A DNA stretch of 64,000 bases from Algoriphagus lutimaris (lineage in GTDB: Bacteria > Bacteroidota > Bacteroidia > Cytophagales > Cyclobacteriaceae), in contig NZ_JAFIDJ010000002.1 in NCBI RefSeq assembly GCF_017051705.1, positions 888,384-952,383 of the forward strand. Direction: 5' to 3'. Position numbers and translations under genes: made by a program. The notes under the pieces were generated by a model. It was given only the letters and a program-made list of their open reading frames with translations. It was not told the origin of the DNA and searched no databases. Shown piece by piece: positions 9,320 to 18,657 of this stretch (its first letter is position 1; every line of letters starts with the position of its first letter).

Positions 9320-10510
9320 TTAAGAATTTTGCAATTCTGACACTGCCAACCAAGCCATTAAGCCTGCTCCTATTTCCAAGGCATCTTCTTCAATGTCAAA
9401 AGTTGGGGTGTGTACTCCAGAAGTGATTCCTTTTGCCTCATTTCTGGTACCCAATCTATAAAAACAACCGTTGATCTCTTGGGAATAATAGGCAAAGTCC
9501 TCTGCAGCCATCCAAATATCCAAATCCAATACATTTTCCTTTCCTAGGTATTCAATGGCAGCTTGCTGGGATCTGTCTGTTAATTCTGGATCATTTTGTA
9601 AGAATGGATATCCTTTTCGGATTTCGAAATCCAGTTCTCCTCCCATTCCTTCTACAATCCCATGAGCGATCTGAAGCATTTTTTCATGTGCTTTCGCCCG
9701 CCATTCTTCATTCAGGGTTCTGAACGTTCCCTGAATCTTCACTTCATTTGGAATCACATTGGTGGCTCCTAAGGCTTCAAATCGTCCAAAAGATAGAACC
9801 GATGGGATTTTAGGACTTGCAGCTCTACTTACCACTTGTTGTAATGCCACAATCATATGGGAAGCAATCAATACAGGATCAATCAACGTTTCAGGCATGG
9901 CTCCATGCCCACCTTTACCTTTGACAGTAACATAGATTTCATCGGCGCTAGCCATGTAAATACCTTTTCTGAAGCCTACTTTACCAGAATCAATAAAAGG
10001 CATCACATGCTGACCAATAATTCCGGCAGGTCTAGGGTCCTCTAGTACTTTATCTTTGATCATTAAAGAAGCTCCACCAGGTACTACCTCTTCTCCTGGT
10101 TGAAAAATCAATTTGATGGTACCTTCAAAATCGTCTTTTACTTCATTGAGGATTTTAGCCGCTCCCAATAAAGAAGCAGTATGGGCATCATGGCCACAGG
10201 CATGCATCACTCCTACATTTTTAGATTTATAAGGCACATCGTTAGCTTCTATGATTGGCAAGGCATCCATATCAGCTCGAAGAGCCACTACTTTTTTGCT
10301 TGGATTTTTACCTTCGATCAAAGCTGACCAGCCTGTAGTAGCTTTTTTATCAATCTTAGTAATTCCCAAATCCTTGAGCTTTTCTTCTACAAAAGCAGAG
10401 GTCTTAAACTCGACATAGGATAGTTCTGGATTGGCATGCAGATGTCTGCGGTTCGCAATAACTTCTTCTTTATAGGCCTTGGCCAGTGACTTAATTTTGT
10501 CCTTCAGCAT
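9320..10510 (-). CDS. M20D amidohydrolase (N-acyl amino acid hydrolase type)
   Basis: 396-residue zinc amidohydrolase of subfamily M20D (hippurate hydrolase/IAA-amino acid hydrolase/N-acetyl-diaminopimelate deacetylase group). Seen: RRHLHANPELSY near the N-terminus, ALRADMDALPI, GVMHACGHDAHTASLLGAA (metal Cys and His), IFQPGEEVVPGG, GQHVMPFIDSGKVG and a C-terminal GVHTPTFDIEEDAL. No signal peptide. The substrate is not readable from sequence. Its start overlaps the end of the SPOR lipoprotein gene by 20 bases, so it is the last gene of a secA-SPOR-amidohydrolase run. Confidence 0.88.
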   Translation of the reverse strand: MLKDKIKSLAKAYKEEVIANRRHLHANPELSYVEFKTSAFVEEKLKDLGITKIDKKATTGWSALIEGKNPSKKVVALRADMDALPIIEANDVPYKSKNVGVMHACGHDAHTASLLGAAKILNEVKDDFEGTIKLIFQPGEEVVPGGASLMIKDKVLEDPRPAGIIGQHVMPFIDSGKVGFRKGIYMASADEIYVTVKGKGGHGAMPETLIDPVLIASHMIVALQQVVSRAASPKIPSVLSFGRFEALGATNVIPNEVKIQGTFRTLNEEWRAKAHEKMLQIAHGIVEGMGGELDFEIRKGYPFLQNDPELTDRSQQAAIEYLGKENVLDLDIWMAAEDFAYYSQEINGCFYRLGTRNEAKGITSGVHTPTFDIEEDALEIGAGLMAWLAVSELQNS

Positions 10511-11033
10511 TCGAATTTAAGATTTCAGGGGCTTCATATTCTTTTCTCTGAAATCTATCCTGAATAATTCTTGCAGTAGGAAACTGAGATTTGATCAGTG
10601 AAAAGCTCTTATGAGCCTCTATTTTATAATTAAACTTACCCACCTTTACCATATAGCGTGGCTCTTGGTATTGCATTTCAGCTTTTATATCAGGAAAATA
10701 TTCCTTCAATTCATCTTGAGTCTCAAATGCCTTTGTTCGGTCAATGCCAGAATAAACCAATACCGAATACCCGTTGAAATAAGGCTCCGTTACATTTTTA
10801 TCATAGATTTCTTGAATCTTCTGTTCTAGCTCTGCATCTACCGTTTTCACGGAAGTATTGACATTGTCATTGGATTTAGCTGCCAATTCAGCTTCATAAT
10901 TAGGATACACAGGCAATGAACTCGTCAGATTTTCTTGATAAGAAGCATAAGCAGATGCTCCTCCAGAAGCTGACTTACTGGAATTACAACCTACTACAAT
11001 GACTACTAATCCGAGAATCCAAACTGCTTTCAT
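10491..11033 (-). CDS. SPOR-like lipoprotein
   Basis: 180 residues with a lipoprotein signal ending VVVGC (Cys16). A Ser/Ala-rich linker is followed by a coiled or flexible part (about 50-85). The C-terminal 75 residues have the SPOR fold pattern: YSVLVYSGIDRTKAFETQD, YPDI-like middle strand, and PRYMVKVGKFNYKIEAHKSF. SPOR domains bind denuded peptidoglycan, so the protein probably sits at the inner face of the outer membrane at division or remodelling sites. It lies 11 bases after secA. Confidence 0.75.
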   Translation of the reverse strand: MKAVWILGLVVIVVGCNSSKSASGGASAYASYQENLTSSLPVYPNYEAELAAKSNDNVNTSVKTVDAELEQKIQEIYDKNVTEPYFNGYSVLVYSGIDRTKAFETQDELKEYFPDIKAEMQYQEPRYMVKVGKFNYKIEAHKSFSLIKSQFPTARIIQDRFQRKEYEAPEILNSNAEGQN

Positions 11034-11044
11034 AATCTGTTACT

Positions 11045-14000
11045 TTAATCGATAATAATACACTTACCTTCCTGAATATCCTGCTCCACACTTTTATATT
11101 TCACATCTGATTTGGTAGTTCCATTGGTATATTGAACATTCACCCGATCATTTCTTCCATAAGCTTTGTCTGACTTTCTTGGAGCAACCACTTGAGGAGC
11201 TGGTCTTCCAGCACTTGCTGCAGCAGCAGCCGCTCTATTGGCACCAGGATTCAAAGTACTGGAAACTTCTGCTTTGCTCGCTTGTCCCTGTGGCTCTGCC
11301 GCTCTCGGAGGCTGCGCCACATTCACTTGACTTGGGTCTTGCTTCGGTAAATCCGCCCTAGAAATGAATGAAATGACATCTTCGTTCAATTTACCGATGA
11401 AGCGCTTGAACATTTCAAACGCTTCAAACTTATAAATCAATAACGGGTCTTTTTGCTCATACACTGCATTCTGAACAGACTGCTTCAAGTCATCCATATC
11501 GCGCAGATGCTCTTTCCAGTTTTGATCAATGATCGCCAAGGTCACGTTCTTTTCAATGGATCGGATCAATTCACGACCTTCACTATTGATCATTCCCTCT
11601 AGATTTACGACTACTCCAATCTGCTTGATGCCATCAGAAATCGGAACCATGATATCTTTTACAGTAGCTCCTCTTTCTTCCTGAACTTTCTTGAAGATTG
11701 GGAGCGCAGTGCTCATGATTAACTCATTCTTTTTCTGGTAATTATCAAAGGCTGCTTCATACAACTCCTGAGTCAAAGTAGTAGAATCCTTAGATTTCAA
11801 ATCACTTTCAGAAATCTGATAATCCAAGCCCAATGACGTAAAGACATTCAATCTCAAATCTTCTGGATCACCGGTAGATTTTCCCATTTCGATGTTGCTT
11901 TCGCATACATCATACATGATATTCAATATATCTAACTCCAGACGATCTCCTTTTAGTGCATTTCTTCTTCTTTTATACACTACTTCACGCTGTGAGTTCA
12001 TCACATCATCATACTCTAGCAACCTCTTTCTGGTGCCAAAGTTATTTTCTTCTACTTTCGTTTGAGCACGCTCAATGGATTTAGTAATCATACTATGTTG
12101 AATTACCTCTCCTTCTTCAAGCCCCATTCGGTCCATTAACTTGGCAATTCGATCCGAACCAAATAGACGCATTAGGCTATCTTCAAGCGAAACGAAGAAT
12201 TGAGAAGAACCCACATCACCTTGACGTCCAGCACGACCTCTCAACTGTCTATCCACCCTTCTGGATTCGTGTCTTTCGGTACCTATAATGGCTAAACCTC
12301 CTGCTTTTTTGGATTCATCCGAAAGCTTAATATCGGTACCACGACCTGCCATGTTGGTAGCGATGGTTACGGTACCTGCTTGACCAGCAGCAGCAACTAC
12401 ATCTGCTTCCTTCGCGTGTTGCTTCGCATTCAATACCTGATGAGGAATTTTCTTCAAAGTCAGCATTCTACTTAACACCTCTGAAATTTCCACTGAAGTG
12501 GTACCCACCAAGACAGGTCTTCCGGCTGCTACCAATTCATTGATTTCATCAACCACCGCATTGAATTTCTCACGGACGGTTTTATAAACTTTATCTTCTC
12601 TATCTGAACGTTGGATAACTCGGTTGGTAGGAATTACTACCACGTCCAATTTATAGATTTCCCAAAATTCCCCAGCTTCAGTTTCTGCTGTACCAGTCAT
12701 ACCAGCCAACTTGTGGTACATTCTGAAATAGTTCTGTAAGGTAATCGTCGCGTAAGTCTGAGTGGCATCCTCCACTTTCACGTTTTCCTTCGCTTCAATC
12801 GCCTGGTGTAATCCATCCGAGTATCTTCTACCCTCCATGACACGACCTGTTTGCTCATCCACGATCTTCACTTTTCCATCCACAATGATGTACTCTGTGT
12901 CTCGTTCAAACATACAATAAGCCTTTAGCAATTGATTTACGGTATGGATACGTTGTGCTTTTACACCATAGTCTTTGATGACTTCTTCTTTTCGAACCAA
13001 CTTCTCTTTATCATTCAAAGAATCATCCTTTTCCAAGTCTGCGATTACTACACCGATATCCGGCAAAATGAAAAACTCAGCATTTTCATTTTTGCTAGTC
13101 ATCGTATCTATCCCACGATCAGTCAAATCAACCACATTGGTTTTTTCATCAATCGTAAACAAAAGTGGCTCATCAGCCTCAGGCATGTTTCGCTTATTGT
13201 CCTGTAGATAGAAGTTTTCTGTTTTTTGAAGAATTACCCGAATACCTGGCTCAGAAAGGTACTTGATCAATGGCTTGTATTTAGGCATCCCTCTAAAAGC
13301 TCTAAATAATGCCAATCCCCCTTCTTTTTCATTTCCTTCTGCCAATAATTTCTTAGCAGAGGTAAGGTATCCTTGAACTAATTTTCTTTGTTCGTCAACC
13401 AAAGTGGCCACACGAGGCTTCATGTCATCAAACTCATGTACATCGCCTTTTGGCACAGGGCCAGAAATAATCAATGGAGTACGAGCATCATCAATCAATA
13501 CGGAATCGACCTCATCGACCATGGCAAAATGATGCTTGCCTTGAACCAAGTCTCCGCCATCACGAGCCATGTTGTCACGCAAATAGTCAAATCCAAATTC
13601 GTTATTGGTACCATACACGATATCACATGCATAGGCTTTCTTTCTTCCAGCTGAATTCGGTTGGTATTTATCAATACAGTCTACAGACAGCCCATGGAAT
13701 TCAAAAAGTGGTGCATTCCATTCGGAGTCACGTTTCGCCAGGTAATCATTGACTGTGACAATGTGAACTCCTCTTCCTGCCAAGGCATTGAGGTACGCAG
13801 GAAGTGTGGAAACCAAGGTTTTACCCTCACCAGTAGCCATCTCTGCAATTTTACCACTATGTAAAACCATCCCTCCTATTAGCTGAACATCGTAGTGGAC
13901 CATATCCCAAACTACTTCGTTACCTGCTGCTAACCAGGTGTTGTGCCAGATGGCAAGATCTCCATCGATTTCAACATTTTGCTTGCGAGCTGCCAATTCA

Positions 14001-14422
14001 CGGTCATGTAAATTGGCTGTAACTTTCAGCTGCTTGTTTTCTTTGAATCTTCTCGCAGTCTCTTTCACTACAGCAAAAGCCGTAGGCATAACCTCCAAAA
14101 GTACCTCTTCCAAGGATTCATCCCGCTGCTTCTCCAGTTGATCAATTTCGTTGAAAAGTTGGTCCTTTTCATGAATTGCATTCGCAGGAAGTTCATTGAT
14201 CTTTATTCTTAGCTCTCCAATGCTATCATCGATAGTTTTGAGTTTAGCATCAATGATACCTTTGATTTCAGCAGTCTTTGCCCGCAACTCATCATCACTG
14301 AGAGAAGCTAAGCTTTTAAAGATCTTATTGATCTCTTCTACTTTTGGGGATAATTCTTTAATATCTCTATCGGACTTAGTACCGAATACTTTCGCGAGTC
14401 CTTTGGCAATTAATTCTAACAT
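11045..14422 (-). CDS. secA: Preprotein translocase ATPase SecA
   Basis: 1,125 residues, the long form usual in Bacteroidota (E. coli SecA is about 900). Walker A is in KIAEMATGEGKTLVSTLPAY and the DEAD-type Walker B in FAMVDEVDSVLIDDARTPLI. Motifs of the second nucleotide-binding fold include TNMAGRGTDIKL and RQLRGRAGRQGD. The DWNLHL-like scaffold region carries DQNWKEHLRDMDDLKQSV. The C-terminal tail is an Ala/Pro-rich linker ending GKCIIID and lacks the CxC zinc motif that binds SecB in E. coli, as far as I can see. It drives Sec-dependent export of the many signal-peptide proteins encoded here. The downstream SPOR lipoprotein and amidohydrolase are probably co-transcribed. Confidence 0.97.
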   Translation of the reverse strand: MLELIAKGLAKVFGTKSDRDIKELSPKVEEINKIFKSLASLSDDELRAKTAEIKGIIDAKLKTIDDSIGELRIKINELPANAIHEKDQLFNEIDQLEKQRDESLEEVLLEVMPTAFAVVKETARRFKENKQLKVTANLHDRELAARKQNVEIDGDLAIWHNTWLAAGNEVVWDMVHYDVQLIGGMVLHSGKIAEMATGEGKTLVSTLPAYLNALAGRGVHIVTVNDYLAKRDSEWNAPLFEFHGLSVDCIDKYQPNSAGRKKAYACDIVYGTNNEFGFDYLRDNMARDGGDLVQGKHHFAMVDEVDSVLIDDARTPLIISGPVPKGDVHEFDDMKPRVATLVDEQRKLVQGYLTSAKKLLAEGNEKEGGLALFRAFRGMPKYKPLIKYLSEPGIRVILQKTENFYLQDNKRNMPEADEPLLFTIDEKTNVVDLTDRGIDTMTSKNENAEFFILPDIGVVIADLEKDDSLNDKEKLVRKEEVIKDYGVKAQRIHTVNQLLKAYCMFERDTEYIIVDGKVKIVDEQTGRVMEGRRYSDGLHQAIEAKENVKVEDATQTYATITLQNYFRMYHKLAGMTGTAETEAGEFWEIYKLDVVVIPTNRVIQRSDREDKVYKTVREKFNAVVDEINELVAAGRPVLVGTTSVEISEVLSRMLTLKKIPHQVLNAKQHAKEADVVAAAGQAGTVTIATNMAGRGTDIKLSDESKKAGGLAIIGTERHESRRVDRQLRGRAGRQGDVGSSQFFVSLEDSLMRLFGSDRIAKLMDRMGLEEGEVIQHSMITKSIERAQTKVEENNFGTRKRLLEYDDVMNSQREVVYKRRRNALKGDRLELDILNIMYDVCESNIEMGKSTGDPEDLRLNVFTSLGLDYQISESDLKSKDSTTLTQELYEAAFDNYQKKNELIMSTALPIFKKVQEERGATVKDIMVPISDGIKQIGVVVNLEGMINSEGRELIRSIEKNVTLAIIDQNWKEHLRDMDDLKQSVQNAVYEQKDPLLIYKFEAFEMFKRFIGKLNEDVISFISRADLPKQDPSQVNVAQPPRAAEPQGQASKAEVSSTLNPGANRAAAAAASAGRPAPQVVAPRKSDKAYGRNDRVNVQYTNGTTKSDVKYKSVEQDIQEGKCIIID

Positions 14423-14520
14423 GTCGAGTGAATGTGATTCTCAAATCGGGCTCTAAAATTAAGCCCTTTTTATTACAATTGATAATGATATTCAGTTAGT
14501 CCTGAATGATCCTTTTTCTT

Positions 14521-15294
14521 CTAAAGTTTAATAGTTCCGCTAAACACTTGCTCTGCTGGACCGATTAACCAAATATCGGTAAAACCTCCTGATGGCTTAG
14601 AAGTAAATTTAACGGATAACTTCCCTCCAAGGGTATTAATTTTTATTTCAGCGGCAGGAAGATCCTTTCCATAGACCAATGCTGCGGCGGTCACCCCTGT
14701 CCCACAGGAAAGGGTTTCATTTTCTACGCCTCTTTCATAGGTTCTAACAAATAGCTCATCATCAGAAATCGCTTCTACAAAGTTGACATTGGCACCTCCG
14801 GGAGCATAAGAGGAACTGTATCTCACCTCTTTACCTTCGGCATAAACTGGATAGTCAGATACTGCACCTACTAAACGAATATGATGAGGCGATCCGGTAT
14901 TGACGAAATAATCCTGCTCTTTGGACTCTATACCGCTCACATCTCCCATCAGTAACTGGACTAAACCATCTTTGATCACTGCATCATGAGCACCATCAAT
15001 GGCAAGAAAATGAGTCTTGAATGTAACAATTCCCAAAAATGCAGAAAAAGCAACAGCACATCGTGCTCCATTTCCACACATACTCTGCGACCCATCGGCA
15101 TTGAAATAAATCATTTCAAAATCATAATCTGGATGATTCCGAATCAAAATCAATCCATCGGCCCCTATTCCAAACTTACGGTTGCATAACTTTGAAACAA
15201 GCTCCAAATTAGAAACATCAAATGCTTCAGAACGATCATCGATCATTACAAAATCATTTCCTGTTCCTTGATATTTATAAAAGGTAATTTCCAT
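14521..15294 (-). CDS. dapF: Diaminopimelate epimerase
   Basis: 257 residues, close to the usual ~270. Catalytic Cys pair visible: MCGNGARC (Cys about 73) and ETLSCGTGVTAAAL (Cys about 198). The N-terminus FYKYQGTGNDFVMIDDR is the family signature. It converts LL- to meso-diaminopimelate for lysine and peptidoglycan. Encoded 98 bases upstream of secA on the same strand. A minus-strand TAAGTTTG -7-like element lies at 15351-15358, but no matching -33 box was seen. Confidence 0.96.
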   Translation of the reverse strand: MEITFYKYQGTGNDFVMIDDRSEAFDVSNLELVSKLCNRKFGIGADGLILIRNHPDYDFEMIYFNADGSQSMCGNGARCAVAFSAFLGIVTFKTHFLAIDGAHDAVIKDGLVQLLMGDVSGIESKEQDYFVNTGSPHHIRLVGAVSDYPVYAEGKEVRYSSSYAPGGANVNFVEAISDDELFVRTYERGVENETLSCGTGVTAAALVYGKDLPAAEIKINTLGGKLSVKFTSKPSGGFTDIWLIGPAEQVFSGTIKL

Positions 15295-15373
15295 GGAATT
15301 ATAATTCTAGCAACTTGGTTCAAAAATTCAACCAACTGCCATATAGATTGCAAACTTAATCAACTTGTCACAA

Positions 15374-15394
15374 AATCAGACTTATTGTCTGATT
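15374..15394. repeat. Inverted repeat in divergent intergenic region
   Basis: AATCAGAC (15374-15381), a five-base spacer TTATT, then GTCTGATT (15387-15394): a perfect 8-bp dyad between dapF and the divergent MazG-like gene. It could be an operator or a 5'-UTR hairpin; no poly-T follows. Confidence 0.5.
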
Positions 15395-15556
15395 CTCAAT
15401 TTAAAAAACGGCAGAAATTGCGCTAGTATACAGCCCATTTCGAATAATCAAGGGGCTTTTCAAAGCAGATCCTCAATTTGCAGGAATAAAAGCTTCCTCT
15501 AAAGACCGGTTATTCCAGTCTTTTTCATTTATTTCGAACAATCATTAAAATAAAAC

Positions 15557-16024
15557 ATGCAAGATCCAAAGTCACTTACCTCGGTCGCTTTATTTCACGA
15601 GACATTCAAACATCCAGTTTTAGCTGAACCTACCATTCCTTCCGATACGCGCTGTAATCTACGTGTTTCCTTATTGGCAGAAGAGCTAAGAGAATTGGAA
15701 GAAGCGATTGAAAACAAAGACCTGGTTGAAATTGCCGATGCTCTTTGTGATTTACAATACGTATTATCTGGTGCCATCTTAGAGTTTGGATTAGGAGAAA
15801 AATTCAAAACCCTATTTGATGAGGTTCAACGCTCCAACATGAGTAAAGCCTGTAAATCAGAAGAAGAAGCGAAAGCGACCGTAGCACATTATGAAGCAAA
15901 GGGAACTCCTTGCTTTTATGAAAAAGAAGGGGAGCTTTATTTAGTTTTCAGAGAAGGGGATCACAAAACCCTAAAATCAGTCAATTATTCTCCTGCTGAC
16001 TTAGCAGGTATCCTCAATAAATAA
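15557..16024 (+). CDS. MazG-like nucleoside triphosphate pyrophosphohydrolase
   Basis: 155 residues. The all-alpha NTP pyrophosphohydrolase core is visible in the first 100 residues: the Mg-binding EE-x-x-E in LLAEELRELEEAI and the partner E-x-x-D in LVEIADALCDLQYVLSGA. This is the MazG/HisE/PRA-PH superfamily. It probably hydrolyses a nucleoside triphosphate to the monophosphate and pyrophosphate; the substrate is unknown. The C-terminal 50 residues (ATVAHYEAKGTPCFYEKEG) are a short extension seen in Bacteroidota members. Its stop is one base from the stop of the convergent mechanosensitive channel gene. Confidence 0.8.
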   Translation: MQDPKSLTSVALFHETFKHPVLAEPTIPSDTRCNLRVSLLAEELRELEEAIENKDLVEIADALCDLQYVLSGAILEFGLGEKFKTLFDEVQRSNMSKACKSEEEAKATVAHYEAKGTPCFYEKEGELYLVFREGDHKTLKSVNYSPADLAGILNK

Positions 16025-16025
16025 A

Positions 16026-16892
16026 TTAAGAAGTCTTCAGACTTTTCCCCTGATGATTTTTCAATTCAACGATCTTGGCCGGCAAATTATAGCCGGCCTT
16101 TTCTAATGCCGTCAATACCTGAATGATGGCGTTACTTTTGACTACTGCATCAGAAATTGAACGTTCAAAAGTATCTACCCAAAATGTCACTTGGATATTT
16201 AAGGTACTTTCTGCTAATTCCACAACCCAAACTTTCGGGGATTTAGCCCCTTGCAGCACCCCTGGAACAGTCACAATAGAAGATTGGATCAATTCAACTG
16301 CACCTTGGTAATCGGAACCATAATCCAGACCAATAATAAAATCATATCGAAGGAATCCATCAATGGTAAAATTGGTCAGTGGGTTTTTTAGAATGACTCC
16401 ATTAGGAATGAATACATCTTTTCCGTCTGCCGTTTTAATTTGGGTATCTCTCAGGTTGAGGGTAAGTACCTGACCTCTCATCCCAATGATATCTACCAAA
16501 TCACCTACCCGAAAAGGTCTTTTGAATGCGAGAATGATCCCTGCTAAAAAGTTTTCCCCAATATCTTTCAAGGCAAAACCAATGATGAAAGCGGAAATTC
16601 CGGCCCCGGCCAATAATCCAGAAACCACTCCTGATAAACCAATAATTCTAAGGACAACCAACAAGCCAGCTAGGATGACCAAAGCACTGGCAATCCCAGC
16701 AAGAAAATTTGCCAGTAAATCATCCTCCATTCGCTTTATCAAACGAGCCCTCAGAAAGGTCTTCGATTTTCTAGCGAAAAAGACAAATAATAAAAAAACA
16801 CCTAAAGCGACACCCGCAACGAGCAATCCGTTTTTGAGGGTAGCCCAATCCATAGAGAAAAATTCCAATTCCTTCATTTTAGTAAAATACAA
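16026..16892 (-). CDS. Small-conductance mechanosensitive channel (MscS family)
   Basis: 288 residues. Three hydrophobic segments: about 20-42, 60-85 and the pore helix GLLAGAGISAFIIGFALKD with its Gly/Ala pattern. The cytoplasmic beta domain follows (ILAFKRPFRVGDLVDIIGMRGQV, the family signature, then IPNGVILKNPLTNFT). It should open under osmotic downshock to release solutes. Start is uncertain: in-frame ATGs also lie at 16877 and 16853, and none has a Shine-Dalgarno. Its 3' end overlaps the terminator of the facing MazG-like gene. Confidence 0.88.
   Translation of the reverse strand: MYFTKMKELEFFSMDWATLKNGLLVAGVALGVFLLFVFFARKSKTFLRARLIKRMEDDLLANFLAGIASALVILAGLLVVLRIIGLSGVVSGLLAGAGISAFIIGFALKDIGENFLAGIILAFKRPFRVGDLVDIIGMRGQVLTLNLRDTQIKTADGKDVFIPNGVILKNPLTNFTIDGFLRYDFIIGLDYGSDYQGAVELIQSSIVTVPGVLQGAKSPKVWVVELAESTLNIQVTFWVDTFERSISDAVVKSNAIIQVLTALEKAGYNLPAKIVELKNHQGKSLKTS
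16077..16102 (+). terminator. Terminator of MazG-like gene inside mscS coding region
   Basis: GGCCGGC (16077-16083), loop of 8, GCCGGCC (16092-16098), then TTTT. This strong GC stem with a plus-strand T-run lies 53 bases past the MazG-like stop and inside the antisense 3' end of the channel gene. A weaker 5-bp hairpin (16031-16044) precedes it. Confidence 0.65.
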
Positions 16893-16954
16893 AAAGTCAA
16901 TCAGATTAGAATTTTCTGCCCTATCAATGTAGGAATATGAGGAACTTGCTTGAA

Positions 16955-18406
16955 TTAAAAAGGATTGCCAAGGTCTTTCATTGCAACATATACAGTCTTC
17001 AATTGGGAATAATGCTCGATGGCCGCCAATCCATTTTCTCTTCCTATCCCGGATTGTTTATAGCCCCCAAAAGGGATTTCAACTGGATTGATATTGTAGG
17101 TATTGATCCAACACATACCTGCTTGAAGACCGGCTACCATACGATGGGCTCTTCGCAAATCATTGGTATAGACACCAGCAGCTAAACCAAACTCGGTATC
17201 ATTGGCACGTTGTAAAACCTCTGACTCCTCTTTGAATGTCAGGATAGTCATGACCGGACCAAAAATTTCTTCTTGAACGATCTGGCAATGGTCCACTTTG
17301 CTTCCAAAAATAGTGGGCTCAATGAAATAACCTCCTTCACAACCAGAGACCTTGATTTGCTTCCCGCCATAGATTAATTCGGCTCCTTGCTCTTTCCCCA
17401 ATTCAATGTAGCCCATCACTTTTTCAAAATGGCTTTTATTGATTAGTGCACCTATTTGGGTCTCAGGATTTGAAGGATTACCCACTCTGAGCTGCTTCGC
17501 CTTTTCGACAAGTGTTGCAATAAATTTTTCGCGGATAGTTTCATGCACAAAAACGCGAGTTCCATTGCTACAAATTTCTCCTTGAGTGTAAAAGTTGCCA
17601 AGCATGGCCCCATTGACCGCTTCATCAATATCGGCATCTTCAAAAATAATAATGGGTGATTTTCCCCCTAATTCCAAAGTAACATGCTTCAGGGTAGCAG
17701 CAGAAGCAGCCATGACCTTCTTTCCCGTTCCTACTTCCCCAGTTATAGAAACCTTAGCGATGTCTGGGTGAGCAGTCATTAATTGTCCTACTTCTCCATC
17801 GCCTTGGATCACGTTGAAAACTCCATCAGGCATCCCAGCTTCCTTAAATACATCACCCAAAAGAAAGGCTGTCAAAGGAGTCAATTCAGCAGGTTTAAAA
17901 ATCATCACATTCCCACAAGCTAAAGCAGGGGCTGCTTTCCAGCAAGCGATTTGAATTGGATAGTTCCATGCTCCTATTCCTCCGCAAATACCCAAAGGTT
18001 CCCTCTTGGTATAGGCAAAATCTCCTCCCAATTCAAAATGCTCTCCATGTAAGGAGGGGGCTAATCCTGCATAATATTCCAAACAATCTGCTCCGGAAAT
18101 TACATCTACTGCTATAGCTTCTTTGAAGGGTTTACCGGAATCCTGAGATTCCAATAAGGCCAATTCCTCATTTTTCTCACGTAATAATGCTGAAGCTTTA
18201 TGTAAAATTCTTCCTCGTTCGGTGGGAGACATGGCAGACCATACTTTGAAGCCTCTTTTTGCGGACTCAATCGCCTTTTCAAAATCTTCCGGAGAAGCAC
18301 TGGTGACTTGATGAGTCTTTTCACCGGTAGCAGGATTGAAGTTATCAAAAATCTTACCTTGTCCGCCGACTGGCTTATTATCTATAAATAAAGGGATGAT
18401 TTGCAT
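16955..18406 (-). CDS. betB: Betaine-aldehyde dehydrogenase
   Basis: 483 residues, NAD(P)-dependent aldehyde dehydrogenase. Cofactor motif SITGEVGTGKKVM, catalytic Glu in HVTLELGGKSPIII, catalytic Cys279 in YTQGEICSNGTRVFV (the SNGTRVF context is characteristic of BetB), and the C-terminal NPVEIPFGGYKQSGIGREN. It should oxidise betaine aldehyde to glycine betaine, an osmoprotectant. No choline dehydrogenase or transporter is next to it. The neighbouring mechanosensitive channel gives an osmotic theme, but co-regulation is not shown. Other aldehydes are possible substrates. Confidence 0.82.
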   Translation of the reverse strand: MQIIPLFIDNKPVGGQGKIFDNFNPATGEKTHQVTSASPEDFEKAIESAKRGFKVWSAMSPTERGRILHKASALLREKNEELALLESQDSGKPFKEAIAVDVISGADCLEYYAGLAPSLHGEHFELGGDFAYTKREPLGICGGIGAWNYPIQIACWKAAPALACGNVMIFKPAELTPLTAFLLGDVFKEAGMPDGVFNVIQGDGEVGQLMTAHPDIAKVSITGEVGTGKKVMAASAATLKHVTLELGGKSPIIIFEDADIDEAVNGAMLGNFYTQGEICSNGTRVFVHETIREKFIATLVEKAKQLRVGNPSNPETQIGALINKSHFEKVMGYIELGKEQGAELIYGGKQIKVSGCEGGYFIEPTIFGSKVDHCQIVQEEIFGPVMTILTFKEESEVLQRANDTEFGLAAGVYTNDLRRAHRMVAGLQAGMCWINTYNINPVEIPFGGYKQSGIGRENGLAAIEHYSQLKTVYVAMKDLGNPF

Positions 18407-18539
18407 TTTTGTAGATTTAATGGCCTTGTGGGATCATTTTTCGTGAAATAAAGGCAAAAGTTGAATGGTCATTCAAATTTATAGGTCTTATGATCCTGTC
18501 CCAAGAAAGTAGCGGTGGAATTTGAAAAAATTAATGAAG

Positions 18540-18584
18540 CATACCCTAAAATACAAAAAGCCCCACATCACTGTGAGGCTTTTG
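18540..18584. repeat. Direct repeat copy 1 (degenerate tRNA terminator)
   Basis: 45 bp matching 18894-18938 with three differences. It contains the same hairpin as the tRNA-Leu terminator, but a T-to-C change puts a mismatch in the stem. The two copies are 354 bp apart and enclose the GIY-YIG gene. Confidence 0.85.
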
Positions 18585-18589
18585 GATTT

Positions 18590-18657
18590 ACCTCCTACAG
18601 GGAGGCCAGGAGCGGGACTGGTAAAATCGAACCTACCTGCAGTAGGCAGGCCCGCAC
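18590..18657 (-). pseudogene. tRNA-Leu 3'-end fragment broken by palindromes
   Basis: Blocks identical to the 3' part of tRNA-Leu at 18941-18965 (CCAGGAGCGGGA, AATCGAACC, CGCAC on the plus strand) are present in order. They are separated by extra sequence containing two imperfect palindromes, CCTCC-TACAG-GGAGG (18591-18605) and CCTACCTGCAGTAGGCAGG (about 18632-18650). With the adjoining direct repeat, this looks like a displaced, decaying copy of the tRNA 3' end plus terminator. Confidence 0.6.

Noticed and set aside
14448-14471. GGGCT/AGCCC hairpin with T-run upstream of secA
   Set aside because: The T-run is on the plus strand where no gene ends; likely chance or a 5'-leader structure.
16486-16932. 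148-codon plus-strand open frame
   Set aside because: Antisense to the MscS-type channel gene; Lys/Pro/Ala-rich shadow without homology.
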